From positions 2,592,501-2,656,500 of the forward strand of contig NZ_CP141799.1 of assembly GCF_035621475.1 (NCBI RefSeq): a DNA stretch of 64,000 bases, given 5' to 3'. The translations under genes and the position numbers were made by a program. The notes below the pieces were generated by a model. It was not told where the DNA came from. It ran no database searches and was given only the letters and a program-made list of their open reading frames with translations. Shown here piece after piece: positions 21,775-34,162 of this stretch; position 1 is the stretch's first letter; each line of letters opens with the position of its first letter. This DNA is from Pseudomonas paeninsulae. GTDB taxonomy: Bacteria > Pseudomonadota > Gammaproteobacteria > Pseudomonadales > Pseudomonadaceae.

Positions 21775-24183
21775 TTGAAGAATTCAAGCCCTACAGCCCA
21801 GACTCCAGTCTGGCGTCAGCAATTGCCCTACAGGTTGAAAGAAGGCGCCTTGATCGCTCTCGGTGCACTCTGCCTTTATCTGTGGATGGCGCTGCTGACC
21901 TATGATCCCGCCGATCCGGGCTGGACGCATACCAGCAATATCGATCAAGTACAGAATGCCGCCGGCCGTGCTGGCGCCTGGTTCGCCGACATCCTATTCA
22001 TGGCCCTGGGCTATTTCGCCTATGTGTTCCCGCTGTTGCTCGGGGTCAAGACCTTGCAGGTGTTCCGAAACCGCCATCAGCCCTGGCAGTGGAGCGGCTG
22101 GCTGTTTTCCTGGCGGTTGATCGGTCTGGTATTCCTGGTGCTGTCCGGGGCTACGCTGGCCGATATACATTTTGACGCGGGCAGCAGCATACCGGCCTCT
22201 GCTGGCGCTGGCGGTGCATTAGGCGAGAGTCTTGGTCAGTTGACCGAAGATGTATTGAACGTGCAGGGCAGCACCTTGCTGTTCATTGCGCTGTTCCTGT
22301 TTGGCTTGACCGTGTTCAGCGACCTGTCCTGGTTCAAGGTCATGGATCTCACCGGCAAGATCACCCTGGATCTTTTCGAGTTGATCCAGAGCCTGGTCAA
22401 CCGCTGGTGGAATGCCCGCACCGAGCGCAAGCAACTGGTCGCCCAGTTGCGCGAAGTCGATGAGCGGGTTAGCGAAGTGGCGGCGCCGATGGTGCACGAC
22501 CGCCGTGAACAGGCCAAAGTCAAAGAGCGCCTGCTTGAGCGTGAGGAAGCGCTGAGTAAACACATGAGCGCGCGTGAAAGCCGCACGGCGCCCCTGATTA
22601 CCCCGCCAGCGGAGTCTAAAACCGCCCAGTCGAGCAAGCGCGTACTGAAAGAAAAGCAGGCTCCGTTGTTCGTCGACAGCGCCGTCGAAGGCTCCTTGCC
22701 GCCGATTTCCATTCTCGATGTCGCCGAGAAGAAGCAGAAGAAATTCTCCCCCGAGTCGCTGGAGGCCATGTCGCGCCTACTGGAGATCAAGCTCAAGGAG
22801 TTTGGCGTCGAGGTTATGGTCGAGTCAGTGCATCCGGGCCCGGTAATTACCCGTTTCGAGATCCAGCTCGCCGCCGGCGTCAAGGTCAGTCGTATTTCCA
22901 GCTTGGCTAAGGATCTGGCGCGCTCGATGGCGATCATCAGCGTGCGCGTGGTCGAAGTAATTCCCGGCAAAACCACCGTGGGCATCGAGGTGCCCAACGA
23001 AGACCGCCAGATCGTGCGGTTTTCTGAGGTGCTGTCGTCCCCAGAGTACGATGAGGCCAAATCCCCGGTAACTCTGGCCCTCGGCCATGATATCGGCGGT
23101 CGTCCGGTGATTACTGACCTGGCGAAGATGCCCCACCTGCTGGTCGCCGGCACCACAGGCTCGGGTAAGTCGGTCGGGGTCAACGCGATGATTCTGTCGA
23201 TCCTGTTCAAGTCCACGCCGGAAGAGGCGCGCTTGATCATGATCGACCCGAAAATGCTCGAGCTGTCGATCTACGAAGGCATTCCACACCTGCTTTGCCC
23301 GGTGGTCACCGACATGAAGGAGGCGGCCAACGCCCTGCGCTGGAGCGTCGCTGAAATGGAGCGGCGTTATAAGCTCATGTCGAAGATGGGCGTGCGCAAC
23401 CTGGCAGGCTTCAACCGCAAGGTCAGGGAGGCCGAGGAGGCGGGTGAGCCCCTGGCCGATCCGCTATACAAGCGCGAAAGCATGCACGACGAGGCGCCGC
23501 TGCTGAAAACCCTGCCAACCATTGTGGTGGTGGTGGATGAATTTGCCGACATGATGATGATCGTCGGCAAGAAGGTCGAAGAGCTGATCGCACGGATCGC
23601 GCAGAAGGCCCGCGCCGCCGGTATTCACCTGATTCTCGCCACCCAGCGTCCGTCGGTGGATGTGATCACCGGCCTGATCAAGGCCAACATCCCGACGCGC
23701 ATGGCCTTTCAGGTATCGAGCAAGATCGATTCACGCACCATTCTCGACCAGGGCGGCGCCGAACAGTTGCTCGGCCACGGTGACATGCTCTACCTGCCGC
23801 CCGGCACCGGTCTGCCGATTCGTGTGCATGGCGCCTTCGTTTCCGACGAAGAAGTCCACCGTGTGGTCGAAGCCTGGAAGTTGCGCGGTACCCCGGACTA
23901 TATCGAAGACATTCTGGCCGGTGTCGAAGAGTCCGGCAGTGGCTTTGACGGTAGCAGTGAGGGTGGTAGCGAAGGCAGTGAAGAAGATGTGCTGTATGAC
24001 GAAGCCGTGCGTTTTGTCACCGAAAGCCGTCGGGCCTCGATTTCCGCTGTGCAGCGCAAATTGAAGATCGGTTACAACCGTGCCGCGCGGATGATCGAAG
24101 CGATGGAAGTGGCAGGCGTAGTGACATCGATGAGCACCAATGGCTCGCGCGAAGTGATCGCGCCAAGTCCAACCCGTGACTAA
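21775..24183 (+). CDS. ftsK: DNA translocase FtsK
   Basis: About 802 aa. Four transmembrane helices (about 20-190) are followed by a charged linker and the RecA-like motor, with Walker [13 protein letters not shown] and the family text [18 protein letters not shown]-terminal gamma winged helix ([20 protein letters not shown]) reads KOPS. It couples septation to dif-site chromosome resolution. The start is uncertain: there is no in-frame ATG; I prefer the TTG giving a [15 protein letters not shown] start, preceded by AGGAA, over a TTG 17 codons upstream. Confidence 0.94.
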   Translation: MKNSSPTAQTPVWRQQLPYRLKEGALIALGALCLYLWMALLTYDPADPGWTHTSNIDQVQNAAGRAGAWFADILFMALGYFAYVFPLLLGVKTLQVFRNRHQPWQWSGWLFSWRLIGLVFLVLSGATLADIHFDAGSSIPASAGAGGALGESLGQLTEDVLNVQGSTLLFIALFLFGLTVFSDLSWFKVMDLTGKITLDLFELIQSLVNRWWNARTERKQLVAQLREVDERVSEVAAPMVHDRREQAKVKERLLEREEALSKHMSARESRTAPLITPPAESKTAQSSKRVLKEKQAPLFVDSAVEGSLPPISILDVAEKKQKKFSPESLEAMSRLLEIKLKEFGVEVMVESVHPGPVITRFEIQLAAGVKVSRISSLAKDLARSMAIISVRVVEVIPGKTTVGIEVPNEDRQIVRFSEVLSSPEYDEAKSPVTLALGHDIGGRPVITDLAKMPHLLVAGTTGSGKSVGVNAMILSILFKSTPEEARLIMIDPKMLELSIYEGIPHLLCPVVTDMKEAANALRWSVAEMERRYKLMSKMGVRNLAGFNRKVREAEEAGEPLADPLYKRESMHDEAPLLKTLPTIVVVVDEFADMMMIVGKKVEELIARIAQKARAAGIHLILATQRPSVDVITGLIKANIPTRMAFQVSSKIDSRTILDQGGAEQLLGHGDMLYLPPGTGLPIRVHGAFVSDEEVHRVVEAWKLRGTPDYIEDILAGVEESGSGFDGSSEGGSEGSEEDVLYDEAVRFVTESRRASISAVQRKLKIGYNRAARMIEAMEVAGVVTSMSTNGSREVIAPSPTRD

Positions 24184-24213
24184 CGCCTAGAAATCAATGT
24201 AATAGGGAGTTCC

Positions 24214-24840
24214 ATGCGCCTGATTCGTATACTGTTGCTGGCCGCTTTAAGTATTACCAGCGTCTCCGTCCTGGCCGCTGAGGATGTGTCGGCACAGCGC
24301 CTGACCACATTGCTCAACCAGGCAAAAACCATCAGCGCCCGCTTCTCACAACTGACCCTGGATGGCAGTGGGACGCAGTTGCAGGAAACAGCTGGGCAAT
24401 TGGTACTCAAGCGTCCGGGGCTGTTTCGCTGGCACACTGACGCGCCTATGGAGCAGTTGTTGGTGTCCAATGGCGAGAAGGTCTGGTTGTATGACCCGGA
24501 TCTGGAGCAGGTAACCATTCAGACCCTCGACAAGCGCCTGACCCATACCCCGGCTCTGCTACTGTCCGGCGATGTGTCCGAGATTCAAGAGAATTTCGAG
24601 ATCAGCCATAAGGAAGGCGGCAACGTGGTCGACTTCATCCTCAAGCCAAAATCCAAGGACACGCTGTTCGACAGTCTGCGCCTGTCATTTCGCAGCGGTG
24701 TGTTGAATGACATGCAACTGATCGACAGTATTGGCCAGCGCACCAACATTCTGTTCCTCAGCGTGAAGATGAATGAAAGCGTGGACGACAAACTGTTCAG
24801 CTTCGAAATTCCCGAAGGCGCGGATGTCATTCAAGAGTAA
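24214..24840 (+). CDS. lolA: Outer-membrane lipoprotein carrier LolA
   Basis: 208 aa with a signal peptide ([21 protein letters not shown]). Periplasmic chaperone that ferries lipoproteins from LolCDE to LolB. Family text includes [27 protein letters not shown] and [12 protein letters not shown]. It lies 30 nt after ftsK, the conserved ftsK-lolA-rarA order. Confidence 0.95.
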   Translation: MRLIRILLLAALSITSVSVLAAEDVSAQRLTTLLNQAKTISARFSQLTLDGSGTQLQETAGQLVLKRPGLFRWHTDAPMEQLLVSNGEKVWLYDPDLEQVTIQTLDKRLTHTPALLLSGDVSEIQENFEISHKEGGNVVDFILKPKSKDTLFDSLRLSFRSGVLNDMQLIDSIGQRTNILFLSVKMNESVDDKLFSFEIPEGADVIQE

Positions 24841-24859
24841 GAGGTCGTAGCCCGCCGTC

Positions 24860-26181
24860 ATGGATCTGTTTCGAAATGCGCCCATCGCTCAACCCCTGGC
24901 CGCGCGCTTGCGTGCTGCCAGCCTGGACGAGTACGTCGGCCAGGAGCATCTGCTCGCGCGCGGTAAGCCGCTGCGTGAAGCGCTGGAGCAGGGCGCGCTG
25001 CACTCGATGATTTTCTGGGGGCCGCCGGGCGTGGGCAAGACCACCCTGGCGCGCTTGCTGGCCCAGGTCACCGATGCGCATTTCGAGACGATTTCGGCGG
25101 TGCTCTCCGGGGTCAAGGAGATCCGCCAGGCGGTCGAAGTGGCGCAACAGCATGCCGCCCAATATGGCCGTCGGACCATCCTGTTCGTCGACGAGGTGCA
25201 TCGCTTCAACAAGTCGCAGCAGGATGCCTTTCTGCCCTATGTGGAAGACGGCACCCTGATCTTCATCGGTGCCACTACCGAAAACCCCTCGTTCGAACTG
25301 AACAACGCGCTGCTTTCGCGGGCGCGTGTTTATGTCCTCAAAAGCCTGGACGAAACGGCGCTGCACAAGCTGGCGAGTCGCGCCCTGACCGACCCCAAAG
25401 GCCTCGGCGAGCGGCAACTCAGCCTGCCAGAGGAAAGTTTCAAGATTCTTCTGGCCGCCGCCGATGGCGATGGCAGGCGCTTGCTGAACTTCCTGGAAAA
25501 CGCTGCGGATCTGGTAGAGGACGGCGGCGCCATCAGCACCGAGTTGTTGCTGGACCTACTCGGCGACAGCCGTAGGCGCTTCGATAAGGGCGGCGAAGCG
25601 TTCTACGACCAGATTTCCGCGCTGCACAAGTCGGTGCGTGGCTCCAGTCCGGATGGCGCGCTGTACTGGTTCGCGCGCATGCTCGATGGCGGCTGCGACC
25701 CGCTGTACATAGCCCGCCGGGTCGTGCGCATGGCCAGCGAAGACATTGGCAATGCCGACCCCCGGGCACTGACGCTGTGCCTCAATGCCTGGGACGTGCA
25801 AGAGCGCCTGGGCAGCCCTGAAGGCGAGCTGGCCGTCGCCCAGGCCATCGTATACCTGGCCTGCGCGCCGAAAAGCAACGCCGTGTACAGCGCGTTCAAG
25901 GCGGCGATGCGTGATGCTGCCGAACATGGCTCCCTGGAAGTACCGCTGCACCTGCGTAACGCACCGACCAAGTTGATGAAAGAGCTGGGCTATGGCGATG
26001 AATACCGCTATGCCCATGATGAGCCGGAAGCCTACGCCGCAGGTGAAGATTACTTCCCCGAGCAACTGCCGGCGCGTCAGTATTATCAACCGGTGCCGCG
26101 CGGCCTTGAGCAGAAAATTCGCGATAAGCTCGCGCATCTGGCCAGCCAGGATGCGCTCAGTCCGCGCAAGCGGAGAAAGCC

Positions 26182-26185
<4 letters not shown>
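24860..26185 (+). CDS. rarA: Replication-associated recombination protein A (MgsA/WHIP family AAA+)
   Basis: 441 aa. An AAA+ clamp-loader-like ATPase acting at stalled forks. Walker A is [11 protein letters not shown] and Walker B is [11 protein letters not shown]; the C-terminal tetramerisation domain has [20 protein letters not shown]. It starts 19 nt after lolA and ends overlapping crcB by four nucleotides. Confidence 0.95.
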
Positions 26186-27853
<1,668 letters not shown>

Positions 27854-27870
27854 CGCGCAGGAGTACATCT

Positions 27871-27935
27871 TGCAGGGTGGGTTTTAAAACCCACTTCTGC
27901 AGGCAATTCTGGTGGGCTGAAGCCCACCCTACGGG
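27871..27935. repeat. Paired REP/BIME hairpins between serS and cysG
   Basis: Two palindromes: an 18-nt perfect one (GTGGGTTTTAAAACCCAC) and GGTGGGCT-GA-AGCCCACC, 16 nt apart. The second, with CCTACGGG, is the widespread GTAGGGTGGGCTTCAGCCCACC type of several Pseudomonas species. The pair may attenuate read-through from serS into cysG. Confidence 0.7.
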
Positions 27936-27977
27936 CCAGGCGTGTGCCTCGCCATTGTCATCGCCTGGATCATACTC

Positions 27978-29372
27978 ATGGACTTTCTCCCGCTGTTCCA
28001 CAAATTGCAGGATCGCCTGGTACTGGTGGTCGGTGGCGGTGAAGTCGCCCTGCGTAAATCGCGCTTGCTCGCCGATGCCGGCGCTAGGCTGCGGGTCGTG
28101 GCGCCCGACGTGCGCGACGAACTTTGCACGCTGGTCAGCCTGGGGGCTGGCGAGGTGCTGCTGCGCAACTACCAGCCCGAGGACCTGAGCGGCGTGGCGC
28201 TGATCATCGCCGCCACCGACGATGAACCGCTGAATGCGCAAATATCCGCCCAGGCCCAGGCGCTGGGGATTCCGGTCAATGTCGTCGATGCACCGAAACT
28301 GTGCAGCGTGATCTTCCCGGCTATCGTCGACCGCTCGCCATTGATCGTCGCCGTCACCAGTGGCGGCGATGCGCCGGTGTTGGCGCGGTTGATCCGGGCC
28401 AAGATCGAAACCTGGATTCCAGCGACCTATGGTCAACTGGCCGGTTTGGCGAAGAAGTTTCGCAACCGGGTCAAGGGCCTGTTTCCCGATGTGCAGCAAC
28501 GCCGGGTGTTCTGGGAGGACGTATTCCAGGGACAAATTGCCGAGAGCGTATTCGCTGGAAAAATGCATGAGGGCGAGCGCCTGCTCGAAGAGAAAATCGC
28601 CGGCGCCGCGCCACGCACCCTGGGTGAGGTGTATCTGGTCGGTGCCGGCCCCGGCGACCCTGACCTGCTGACGTTTCGCGCCTTGCGCCTGATGCAGCAA
28701 GCCGATGTGGTGCTCTACGACCGCCTGGTCGCACCCGCGATCATCGAGCTGTGCCGCCGCGATGCCGAGCGTATCTATGTCGGCAAGCAGCGCTCTGAGC
28801 ATGCCGTACCGCAGGAGCAGATCAACCAGCAGTTAGTCAGCCTGGCCAAAAAGGGCAAGCGGGTCTTACGCCTGAAAGGTGGCGACCCATTTATCTTCGG
28901 TCGTGGCGGCGAGGAGATCGAGGAGCTGGCAGCCCAGGGTATTCCCTTCCAGGTGGTACCGGGCATCACCGCAGCCAGTGGCTGCGCGGCTTATGCGGGG
29001 ATTCCGCTGACCCATCGCGATCACGCGCAGTCGGTACGCTTCGTCACCGGCCACCTCAAGGATGGCAGCTGCGATCTGCCTTGGGCAGAGCTTTCAGCAC
29101 CCAGCCAGACCCTGGTGTTCTATATGGGCCTGGTCGGCTTGCCGCTGATTTGCCAGCAATTGATCGCCCATGGCCGTGCCGCCAGTACACCCGCAGCGCT
29201 GATTCAGCAGGGCACTACGCCCAACCAGCGGGTCTTCACCGGCACCCTGGCGAACCTGCCGGAATTGGTCGCCCAGCATCAGGTCCACGCGCCGACCCTG
29301 GTCATTGTCGGCGAAGTGGTGCAACTGCGCGAAAAGCTGGCCTGGTTCGAAGGTGCTCAGGCCGAGGTTTGA
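27978..29372 (+). CDS. cysG: Siroheme synthase (CysG, trifunctional)
   Basis: 464 aa. The N-terminal dehydrogenase/ferrochelatase half has the NAD motif [15 protein letters not shown]. The C-terminal uroporphyrinogen-III methyltransferase half has [18 protein letters not shown] and [16 protein letters not shown]. The product siroheme is the cofactor of sulfite and nitrite reductases. The ATG giving [11 protein letters not shown] is chosen; a frame 12 codons longer runs into the REP element. Confidence 0.96.
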   Translation: MDFLPLFHKLQDRLVLVVGGGEVALRKSRLLADAGARLRVVAPDVRDELCTLVSLGAGEVLLRNYQPEDLSGVALIIAATDDEPLNAQISAQAQALGIPVNVVDAPKLCSVIFPAIVDRSPLIVAVTSGGDAPVLARLIRAKIETWIPATYGQLAGLAKKFRNRVKGLFPDVQQRRVFWEDVFQGQIAESVFAGKMHEGERLLEEKIAGAAPRTLGEVYLVGAGPGDPDLLTFRALRLMQQADVVLYDRLVAPAIIELCRRDAERIYVGKQRSEHAVPQEQINQQLVSLAKKGKRVLRLKGGDPFIFGRGGEEIEELAAQGIPFQVVPGITAASGCAAYAGIPLTHRDHAQSVRFVTGHLKDGSCDLPWAELSAPSQTLVFYMGLVGLPLICQQLIAHGRAASTPAALIQQGTTPNQRVFTGTLANLPELVAQHQVHAPTLVIVGEVVQLREKLAWFEGAQAEV

Positions 29373-29419
29373 AGCGAATGAGTCGACACATATGATCCTA
29401 CAGTTCCATGGCCTCTTGA

Positions 29420-29487
29420 AGGGTGGATTAGGCGCATGTTGCCGATAGCGATGACCCCGCCGCAGCCCCTTGCGTCGTAACCCACCA
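29420..29487. repeat. Degenerate GGGTGGATTA-type Pseudomonas repeat
   Basis: GGGTGGATTAGGCGCA is answered about 45 nt later by TTGCGTCGTAACCCACC, an imperfect long-arm inverted repeat of a common Pseudomonas intergenic family. The gap 29373-29619 has no gene. Confidence 0.4.
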
Positions 29488-29619
29488 TCGGTGCAACTCG
29501 GGCTATCTAGTGCTGAGTTACACGGCGCGCAACGATGGCGGCGCCTGATCGCTCGGCAGTTTGCAGCGTTTACCACGACTACAGGCCTGTCACTACACTC
29601 GCTTGCAAAAACTGAAGCG

Positions 29620-30621
29620 TTACGACGTTCGCCAAATGCCCTTGCCCGGTAACCGCTCGCGATCATGCCCGCGGGCAAGCTCCAACGCCGGCCCCTTGGG
29701 CACTATGCCGGCCGGGTTGATGGTGCGATGGCTGGCGTAGTAATGGCTCTTGATGTGGTCGAAATCCACTGTTGCCGCCACCCCGGGCCATTGATATAGC
29801 TCGCGCAGCCAGTTGGACAGGTGCGGGTAGTCCTCGATGCGCCGCAGGTTGCACTTGAAGTGCCCGTAGTACACCGCATCGAAACGAACCAGGGTGGTGA
29901 ACAGGCGCCAATCGGCTTCGCTGAGGTATTCGCCAGCCAGGTAACGGTGCTCGCCGAGGCGCGCATCCAGCCAGTCCAGTTCGTCGAACAGCTCGACAAA
30001 GGCTTCCTCGTAGGCCGCCTGGGTGGTGGCGAAACCGGCGCGGTACACGCCATTGTTAACCGCCGAATAGATGCGCTGATTGAGTGCGTCGATCTCGCCG
30101 CGCAGTGCTTCGGGGTAGAAATCCAGGAAGTTACCGGTCAGCCCGTCAAAAGCCGAGTTGAACATGCGGATAATTTCCGCCGACTCATTGCTGACGATGC
30201 ACTGTTGCTGCTTGTCCCACAGCAATGGCACGGTCACCCGACCACTGTAGTTGGCGTCATCGACGGTGTAGCGCTGATGCAAGAAATCCAGACCGTCCAG
30301 GCTATCACCCGTGGAGCCGTGGGTCGGGTCGAAGGTCCAGCCATCGTCGAGCATCAGCCAGCTGACCACCGATACATCGACCAGGTCCTGCAAACCCTTG
30401 AGCTGACGTAGGATCAGGCTGCGATGGGCCCAGGGGCAGGCGAGGGAAACATACAAGTGATAGCGACCGGCCTGCGCCTTGAAGCCACCTTCGCCGCTTG
30501 GCCCAGGGTTGCCGTTGGCGGTGATCCAGTTACGCCGCTGGGCATTCTCGCGCTTGAAGCGGCCGTCAGTGGCAGTGTCGTACCACTGGTCATGCCAGCG
30601 GCCCTCAATCAACAAACCCAT
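29620..30621 (-). CDS. yqjG: Glutathionyl-hydroquinone reductase (Xi-class GST, YqjG-like)
   Basis: 333 aa. Reduces glutathionyl-hydroquinones to hydroquinones. The catalytic motif CPWAHR is present after LYVSLA (about residue 60), with family text PLLWDKQQQCIVSNESAEI and the C-terminal all-helical GST domain (RLFTTLVRFDAVYYGHFKCN). Cytoplasmic and single. The start MGLLIEGRWHDQWYDT is the family start. Confidence 0.92.
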   Translation of the reverse strand: MGLLIEGRWHDQWYDTATDGRFKRENAQRRNWITANGNPGPSGEGGFKAQAGRYHLYVSLACPWAHRSLILRQLKGLQDLVDVSVVSWLMLDDGWTFDPTHGSTGDSLDGLDFLHQRYTVDDANYSGRVTVPLLWDKQQQCIVSNESAEIIRMFNSAFDGLTGNFLDFYPEALRGEIDALNQRIYSAVNNGVYRAGFATTQAAYEEAFVELFDELDWLDARLGEHRYLAGEYLSEADWRLFTTLVRFDAVYYGHFKCNLRRIEDYPHLSNWLRELYQWPGVAATVDFDHIKSHYYASHRTINPAGIVPKGPALELARGHDRERLPGKGIWRTS

Positions 30622-30711
30622 TTTCCGACTCCTTTAGCGTTACGGCTCAGGCGTTCAGTCTAACGGCAGCGGTTCGATTGAAAGGTAGAAAAAACTGTCT
30701 CTAAAAATCGA

Positions 30712-31695
30712 CTAGCTCGATATTTTTCGTGCGTCCCAGCGTTGCTGCGCCTGCTTGAACGCCTCTTCGCGTGGCATGCCCAGGGCACGCAAGGCCAAGG
30801 CCATGCTGCTCAATACCGCGAGTCGGCCGTAAGCGTCCTCGACTTCACCGCGCCAGAACGCCTGCAGGTGCTCCGGTTGCAGCGACCCGGGCTTGACGTG
30901 GCGCTGAGCGGACAACGGCGGCCAGTCTTCGTCCCAGTTCTCGCCGTTGGCCGTGCCGTACAGATGACTGGTGGCGTCCGGATTGATTTCCACCTCGCCA
31001 CCGTCACCCTTGATCACCAGCGCAGTGTCGCCGAGCAACTGACTAGCCTCGCGGTGCACCGCCTGATAACCGGGGTGAAAGATGCTTTGCAGGCCACAGC
31101 GCGCCGCTAGCGGATTGAGAATGCGGGTCAGCGAGTGGATCGGCGAGCGCAGACCGAGGATGTTGCGCAGGTCGATCATCCGTTGCAGTTGCGGCATCCA
31201 GTCGCCCAGCGGGATAAATGCCAGTTGTTGTTCCTGCAAGGCATGCTCCACCTCACCCCAGCTGCGGCACAGTGGAATCTGCAGAAGCCCGATTACTTGC
31301 TCGCTATACAAGCGCCCGGCGGTGTGTGCGCCGCCGCCATGCAGGAGGATGCGCACGCCGCTATTGGCCAGGGCCTTGGCGGCGAGGAGGAACCAGGGTA
31401 AGTGACGCTTCTTGCCGGCATAGCTGGGCCAGTCCAGGTCGACCGCAATGGCTGGCGCCTGCAAACGCTCGCGCACCGCCTCGGCAAAGCCGGCCATCTC
31501 CTCGGCGCTTTCCTCTTTGTGCCTGAGCAGCATCAGGAAAGCGCCGAGCTGGGTGTCCTCGGCCTTGCCGTCGAGCAACATGCCCATGGCTTCACGGGCT
31601 TCTGCTCGGGTCAGATTGCGCGCGCCGCGCTTGCCTTTGCCGAGGATGCGTACGAATTGGGCAAAAGGGTGTTCCGCTGGAGTGACAAGGTTCAT
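30712..31695 (-). CDS. ybiB: TrpD2/YbiB-type anthranilate-phosphoribosyltransferase-fold protein
   Basis: 327 aa. It has the fold of TrpD and nucleoside phosphorylase family 3 (LTRAEAREAMGMLLDGKAED, LHGGGAHTAGRLYSEQ, RSPIHSLTRILNPL). YbiB/TrpD2 proteins bind DNA rather than anthranilate, and the glycine-rich PRPP loop of true TrpD is altered, so a tryptophan role is unlikely. The start overlaps the tusE stop by ATGA, so it is co-translated with the sulfur relay. Confidence 0.82.
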   Translation of the reverse strand: MNLVTPAEHPFAQFVRILGKGKRGARNLTRAEAREAMGMLLDGKAEDTQLGAFLMLLRHKEESAEEMAGFAEAVRERLQAPAIAVDLDWPSYAGKKRHLPWFLLAAKALANSGVRILLHGGGAHTAGRLYSEQVIGLLQIPLCRSWGEVEHALQEQQLAFIPLGDWMPQLQRMIDLRNILGLRSPIHSLTRILNPLAARCGLQSIFHPGYQAVHREASQLLGDTALVIKGDGGEVEINPDATSHLYGTANGENWDEDWPPLSAQRHVKPGSLQPEHLQAFWRGEVEDAYGRLAVLSSMALALRALGMPREEAFKQAQQRWDARKISS

Positions 31696-32027
31696 AGGCA
31701 ATTCGTCGGTTTTGGCAGGCCCGCCAGCTTGGCGGCGAGTTTGGCGGGAGCGCCTTTGAACAGGAGATTGAGGTGCAGGCTATTGCCCTTTTCCGGGCCT
31801 AGCTTGAGCGCCATATATTTGATCAGCGGCCGGTTGGCTGGCGACAGCTGGAACTCGGCGTAGAAGGCCCGCAACACTTGCAGAATCTGCCAATGTTCGG
31901 CGCTCAGGGTCAATTGCTCCTGCTGCGCCAGGGCCTCGGCCACGGGTTCCGACCAATCGGCCAGGACCACCAGGTAGCCGTCCTTGTCCAGCTCGATGCG
32001 CCGGCCGCTAACGATCAAATGCCTCAT
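31692..32027 (-). CDS. tusE: Sulfurtransferase TusE (DsrC family)
   Basis: 111 aa. Accepts persulfide sulfur from TusBCD and passes it to MnmA. The penultimate cysteine (PTNCL end) is the conserved sulfur carrier; the second DsrC cysteine is absent, as in TusE. The start MRHLIVSGRRIELD overlaps tusB by four nucleotides. Part of tusD-C-B-E-ybiB. Confidence 0.93.
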   Translation of the reverse strand: MRHLIVSGRRIELDKDGYLVVLADWSEPVAEALAQQEQLTLSAEHWQILQVLRAFYAEFQLSPANRPLIKYMALKLGPEKGNSLHLNLLFKGAPAKLAAKLAGLPKPTNCL

Positions 32028-32323
32028 AGCCAGCTGTTGACCTTGTCGAAGCGGCAACTGAGTTCGACGAACCCCGGGTAGTCGACCACCTGGATCCGCG
32101 CCGGCGCGGCAAGGCCGCGCGCACAGAGGTCTTCGTCGAGGGCGAACAGGCCGATACCGACGGGCATTAGATCCAGGGCCTGGTGCTGTGCGGTGCCGGG
32201 TTGCAGGGCGTATACCGCATCGCCGCAGAGCAACAAACCGTCGGCAGGACCCAACAGGCGCAGGCAGCTGCTCAGCCGACTGTCGCTGAACGGTGAATGG
32301 GACAAAACATGCAACGTAGCCAT
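32024..32323 (-). CDS. tusB: tRNA 2-thiolation protein TusB
   Basis: 99 aa, DsrH-like subunit of the TusBCD heterohexamer. The N-terminal MATLHVLSHSPFSD and LLLCGDAVYAL match the family. It abuts tusC by one nucleotide and overlaps tusE. Confidence 0.88.
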   Translation of the reverse strand: MATLHVLSHSPFSDSRLSSCLRLLGPADGLLLCGDAVYALQPGTAQHQALDLMPVGIGLFALDEDLCARGLAAPARIQVVDYPGFVELSCRFDKVNSWL

Positions 32324-32682
32324 CAGAGGGTGATCACCTGGTCGTAACGGTCGATAAGCGCTATCAGGGCGGCATCATCCAGCACCTCGGTCGCCAGCGT
32401 CAGCGCCTGTTGCTCCAGGCCGCGCTCTTGCAGGCTGCGCGCCGAGGCATACAGCGATTCGACGCCGAACAGCGGCAAGGCCTGCAGGTTGGCGCCCAGG
32501 TCTTTCTGCTGCAGGGCTGCGGGCTGTTGCGCTGACGCCAACTGGAACACGCCGTCGTCGAGAAACAGCATGCCGAGGGGTAAGTCGAACGCGCCGCCAG
32601 CCAGGGCAATATCCAGCGCTTCGCGGGCGCAGGGGCCGGACCAGGGCGACTGACGGTTGATGATCAGCAAGGATTTGTTCAT
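32323..32682 (-). CDS. tusC: tRNA 2-thiolation protein TusC
   Basis: 119 aa, DsrF-like subunit of TusBCD. The N-terminal SLLIINRQSPWSGPCAREAL and LPLGMLFLDDGVFQL are typical. The internal start M (NKSLLIIN) was chosen because the longer frame overlaps tusD out of register. One nucleotide separates it from tusD. Confidence 0.9.
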   Translation of the reverse strand: MNKSLLIINRQSPWSGPCAREALDIALAGGAFDLPLGMLFLDDGVFQLASAQQPAALQQKDLGANLQALPLFGVESLYASARSLQERGLEQQALTLATEVLDDAALIALIDRYDQVITL

Positions 32683-32683
32683 T

Positions 32684-33076
32684 TCAAGGCCCTCCGAAAC
32701 ACACCAGGCGATCGGCCGTTTGCGCCGCTTCATGCAGTTGACCCAGTCCGGAAAGGTCCCAGGGAGCATCCAGATTGGCGGCGCTGCGCTCGTAGCGTTG
32801 CGCTTCCTGCTCATTGAGGATGCCGCGGCGTAGCGCTGCGGCAATGCATACAACGCCATCGAGCTGCTGCTGGCAGACCAGTTCGCGCCATTGCGCAGGG
32901 ATATCCAGCTCATCCTGTGCGCTGACCACATTGCTCGAAGCGTTATGCACCGCGTCCTGATAGAAGAACAGCCGCACGATCTGATGGCCGCCGGCCAGGG
33001 CAGCCTGAACAAAACGCAGGGCGCGCCGGGAGGAGGGCGCATGCGGTGGGGCGAAGAGGGCGATGGCGAATTTCAT
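32684..33076 (-). CDS. tusD: Sulfurtransferase TusD
   Basis: 130 aa, DsrE-like, the catalytic subunit of TusBCD. The active-site cysteine lies in VVCIAAALRRGI (about residue 77). The start MKFAIALFAPPH is the family start. First gene of tusDCBE; the end of the relay, mnmA, is at 9.5-10.7 kb. Confidence 0.92.
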   Translation of the reverse strand: MKFAIALFAPPHAPSSRRALRFVQAALAGGHQIVRLFFYQDAVHNASSNVVSAQDELDIPAQWRELVCQQQLDGVVCIAAALRRGILNEQEAQRYERSAANLDAPWDLSGLGQLHEAAQTADRLVCFGGP

Positions 33077-33147
33077 ATAGAAGCCGGCAGGGAAATCTGC
33101 CCCAATGATAAAGCGTGAGCGCGCAAGATGCTCGCCGCAGGCATGAA

Positions 33148-33166
33148 AAAGCCCGCCGAAGCGGGC
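33148..33166 (-). terminator. Intrinsic terminator of the YccA gene
   Basis: GCCCGC-CGAA-GCGGGC hairpin with a stable tetraloop, followed on the minus strand by five T residues, 20 nt after the yccA-type stop. Confidence 0.8.
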
Positions 33167-33185
33167 CTCGGGCGCGACTCGAGGA

Positions 33186-33854
33186 TCAGTCGTCGCTGCC
33201 CATGATGCCCATGATCTGCAGCAGGCTGAGGAACAGGTTGTAGATCGATACATACAGGCTAATGGTCGCCATGATGTAGTTGCGTTCACCACCGTGGATG
33301 ATGGCGCTGGTCTGGTACAGGATGCAGGCCGAGGAAAACAGCACGAAACCGGCGCTAATCGCCAGTTGCAGGCCGCTGATCTGGAAGAAGAACCCTGCCA
33401 CCATGGCGCCGATCAGGACAAAGAAGCCAGCAGTGATGAAGCCGCTGAGGAAGCTCATATCCTTACGCGAAATCAGTACATAGGCGGACAGACCACAGAA
33501 CACCAGCGCGGTCATGGTGAATGCCGAGCTGACCACTTCGGCGCCGTTGGCCATGCCCAGGTAGCGATTGAGGATCGGCCCCAGGGTGTAACCCATGAAG
33601 CCGGTCAGGGCGAGGGTGGAGAGCAGGCCCCAGGACGAGTCACGCAGTTTAGCGGTGAGGAAGAACAGGCCGTAGAAGCCGATCAGCACCACGAAAAAGT
33701 TGGGGTAAGGCACATTGGCGCGCTGCGCCATAAAGGCGACCAAGCCGCTGAAGGCCAGGGTGATGGCCAGCAGGCCATATGTATTGCGCAGAACGCGGCT
33801 GACTTCCAGCTGCTCAACCTGCGTGTGACTGAGTGTGTAATCTTGTTCGCGCAT
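33186..33854 (-). CDS. yccA: Bax-inhibitor-1/YccA-family membrane protein
   Basis: 222 aa with seven hydrophobic helices. The family signature is seen as ETLY-like text here [18 protein letters not shown] near the C-terminus, with a final aspartate pair (GSDD). In E. coli YccA modulates FtsH proteolysis. The start [12 protein letters not shown] follows a weak GGAG site; the longer frame is not conserved. It lies upstream of the tus operon on the same strand with its own terminator. Confidence 0.9.
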   Translation of the reverse strand: MREQDYTLSHTQVEQLEVSRVLRNTYGLLAITLAFSGLVAFMAQRANVPYPNFFVVLIGFYGLFFLTAKLRDSSWGLLSTLALTGFMGYTLGPILNRYLGMANGAEVVSSAFTMTALVFCGLSAYVLISRKDMSFLSGFITAGFFVLIGAMVAGFFFQISGLQLAISAGFVLFSSACILYQTSAIIHGGERNYIMATISLYVSIYNLFLSLLQIMGIMGSDD

Positions 33855-34044
33855 GGCGGCACTCCTGTAAAAAATTAGTAGATCCGTGATCAGGCTTTTG
33901 GGGATCATAACAGAGCGATAGGCACTGCCAACCTTTAGAGTTTGACAGTGTGTTGCGTTCCGGTAAGATTGCCGCCCTCAGTCAAGCCAAGGCGTGATTG
34001 AGCAATGTAAAAAACGGCCCTGCCCCATGGCCGTAGAAAATTTT

Positions 34045-34120
34045 GGAAGCGTGGCCGAGTGGTTTAAGGCAGCGGTCTTGAAAACCGCCGATGGGAAGCT
34101 GTCCTAGAGTTCTTATCTAA
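34045..34120 (+). pseudogene. 3'-decayed tRNA-Ser(UGA) relic
   Basis: The 5' acceptor strand (GGAAGCG), D arm (GCCGAGTGGTTTAAGGC) and anticodon arm (GCGGT-CTTGAAA-ACCGC, anticodon TGA) are intact and resemble enterobacterial serT. The T loop reads GTTCTTATC instead of GTTCGAATC, the T stem does not close, and the 3' acceptor strand CGCTTCC and CCA are missing. It cannot fold as a full tRNA. Confidence 0.7.
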
Positions 34121-34162
34121 GGATGATCGGTGTTGCACCTTGTAAGGATGTAGAAAAAATTT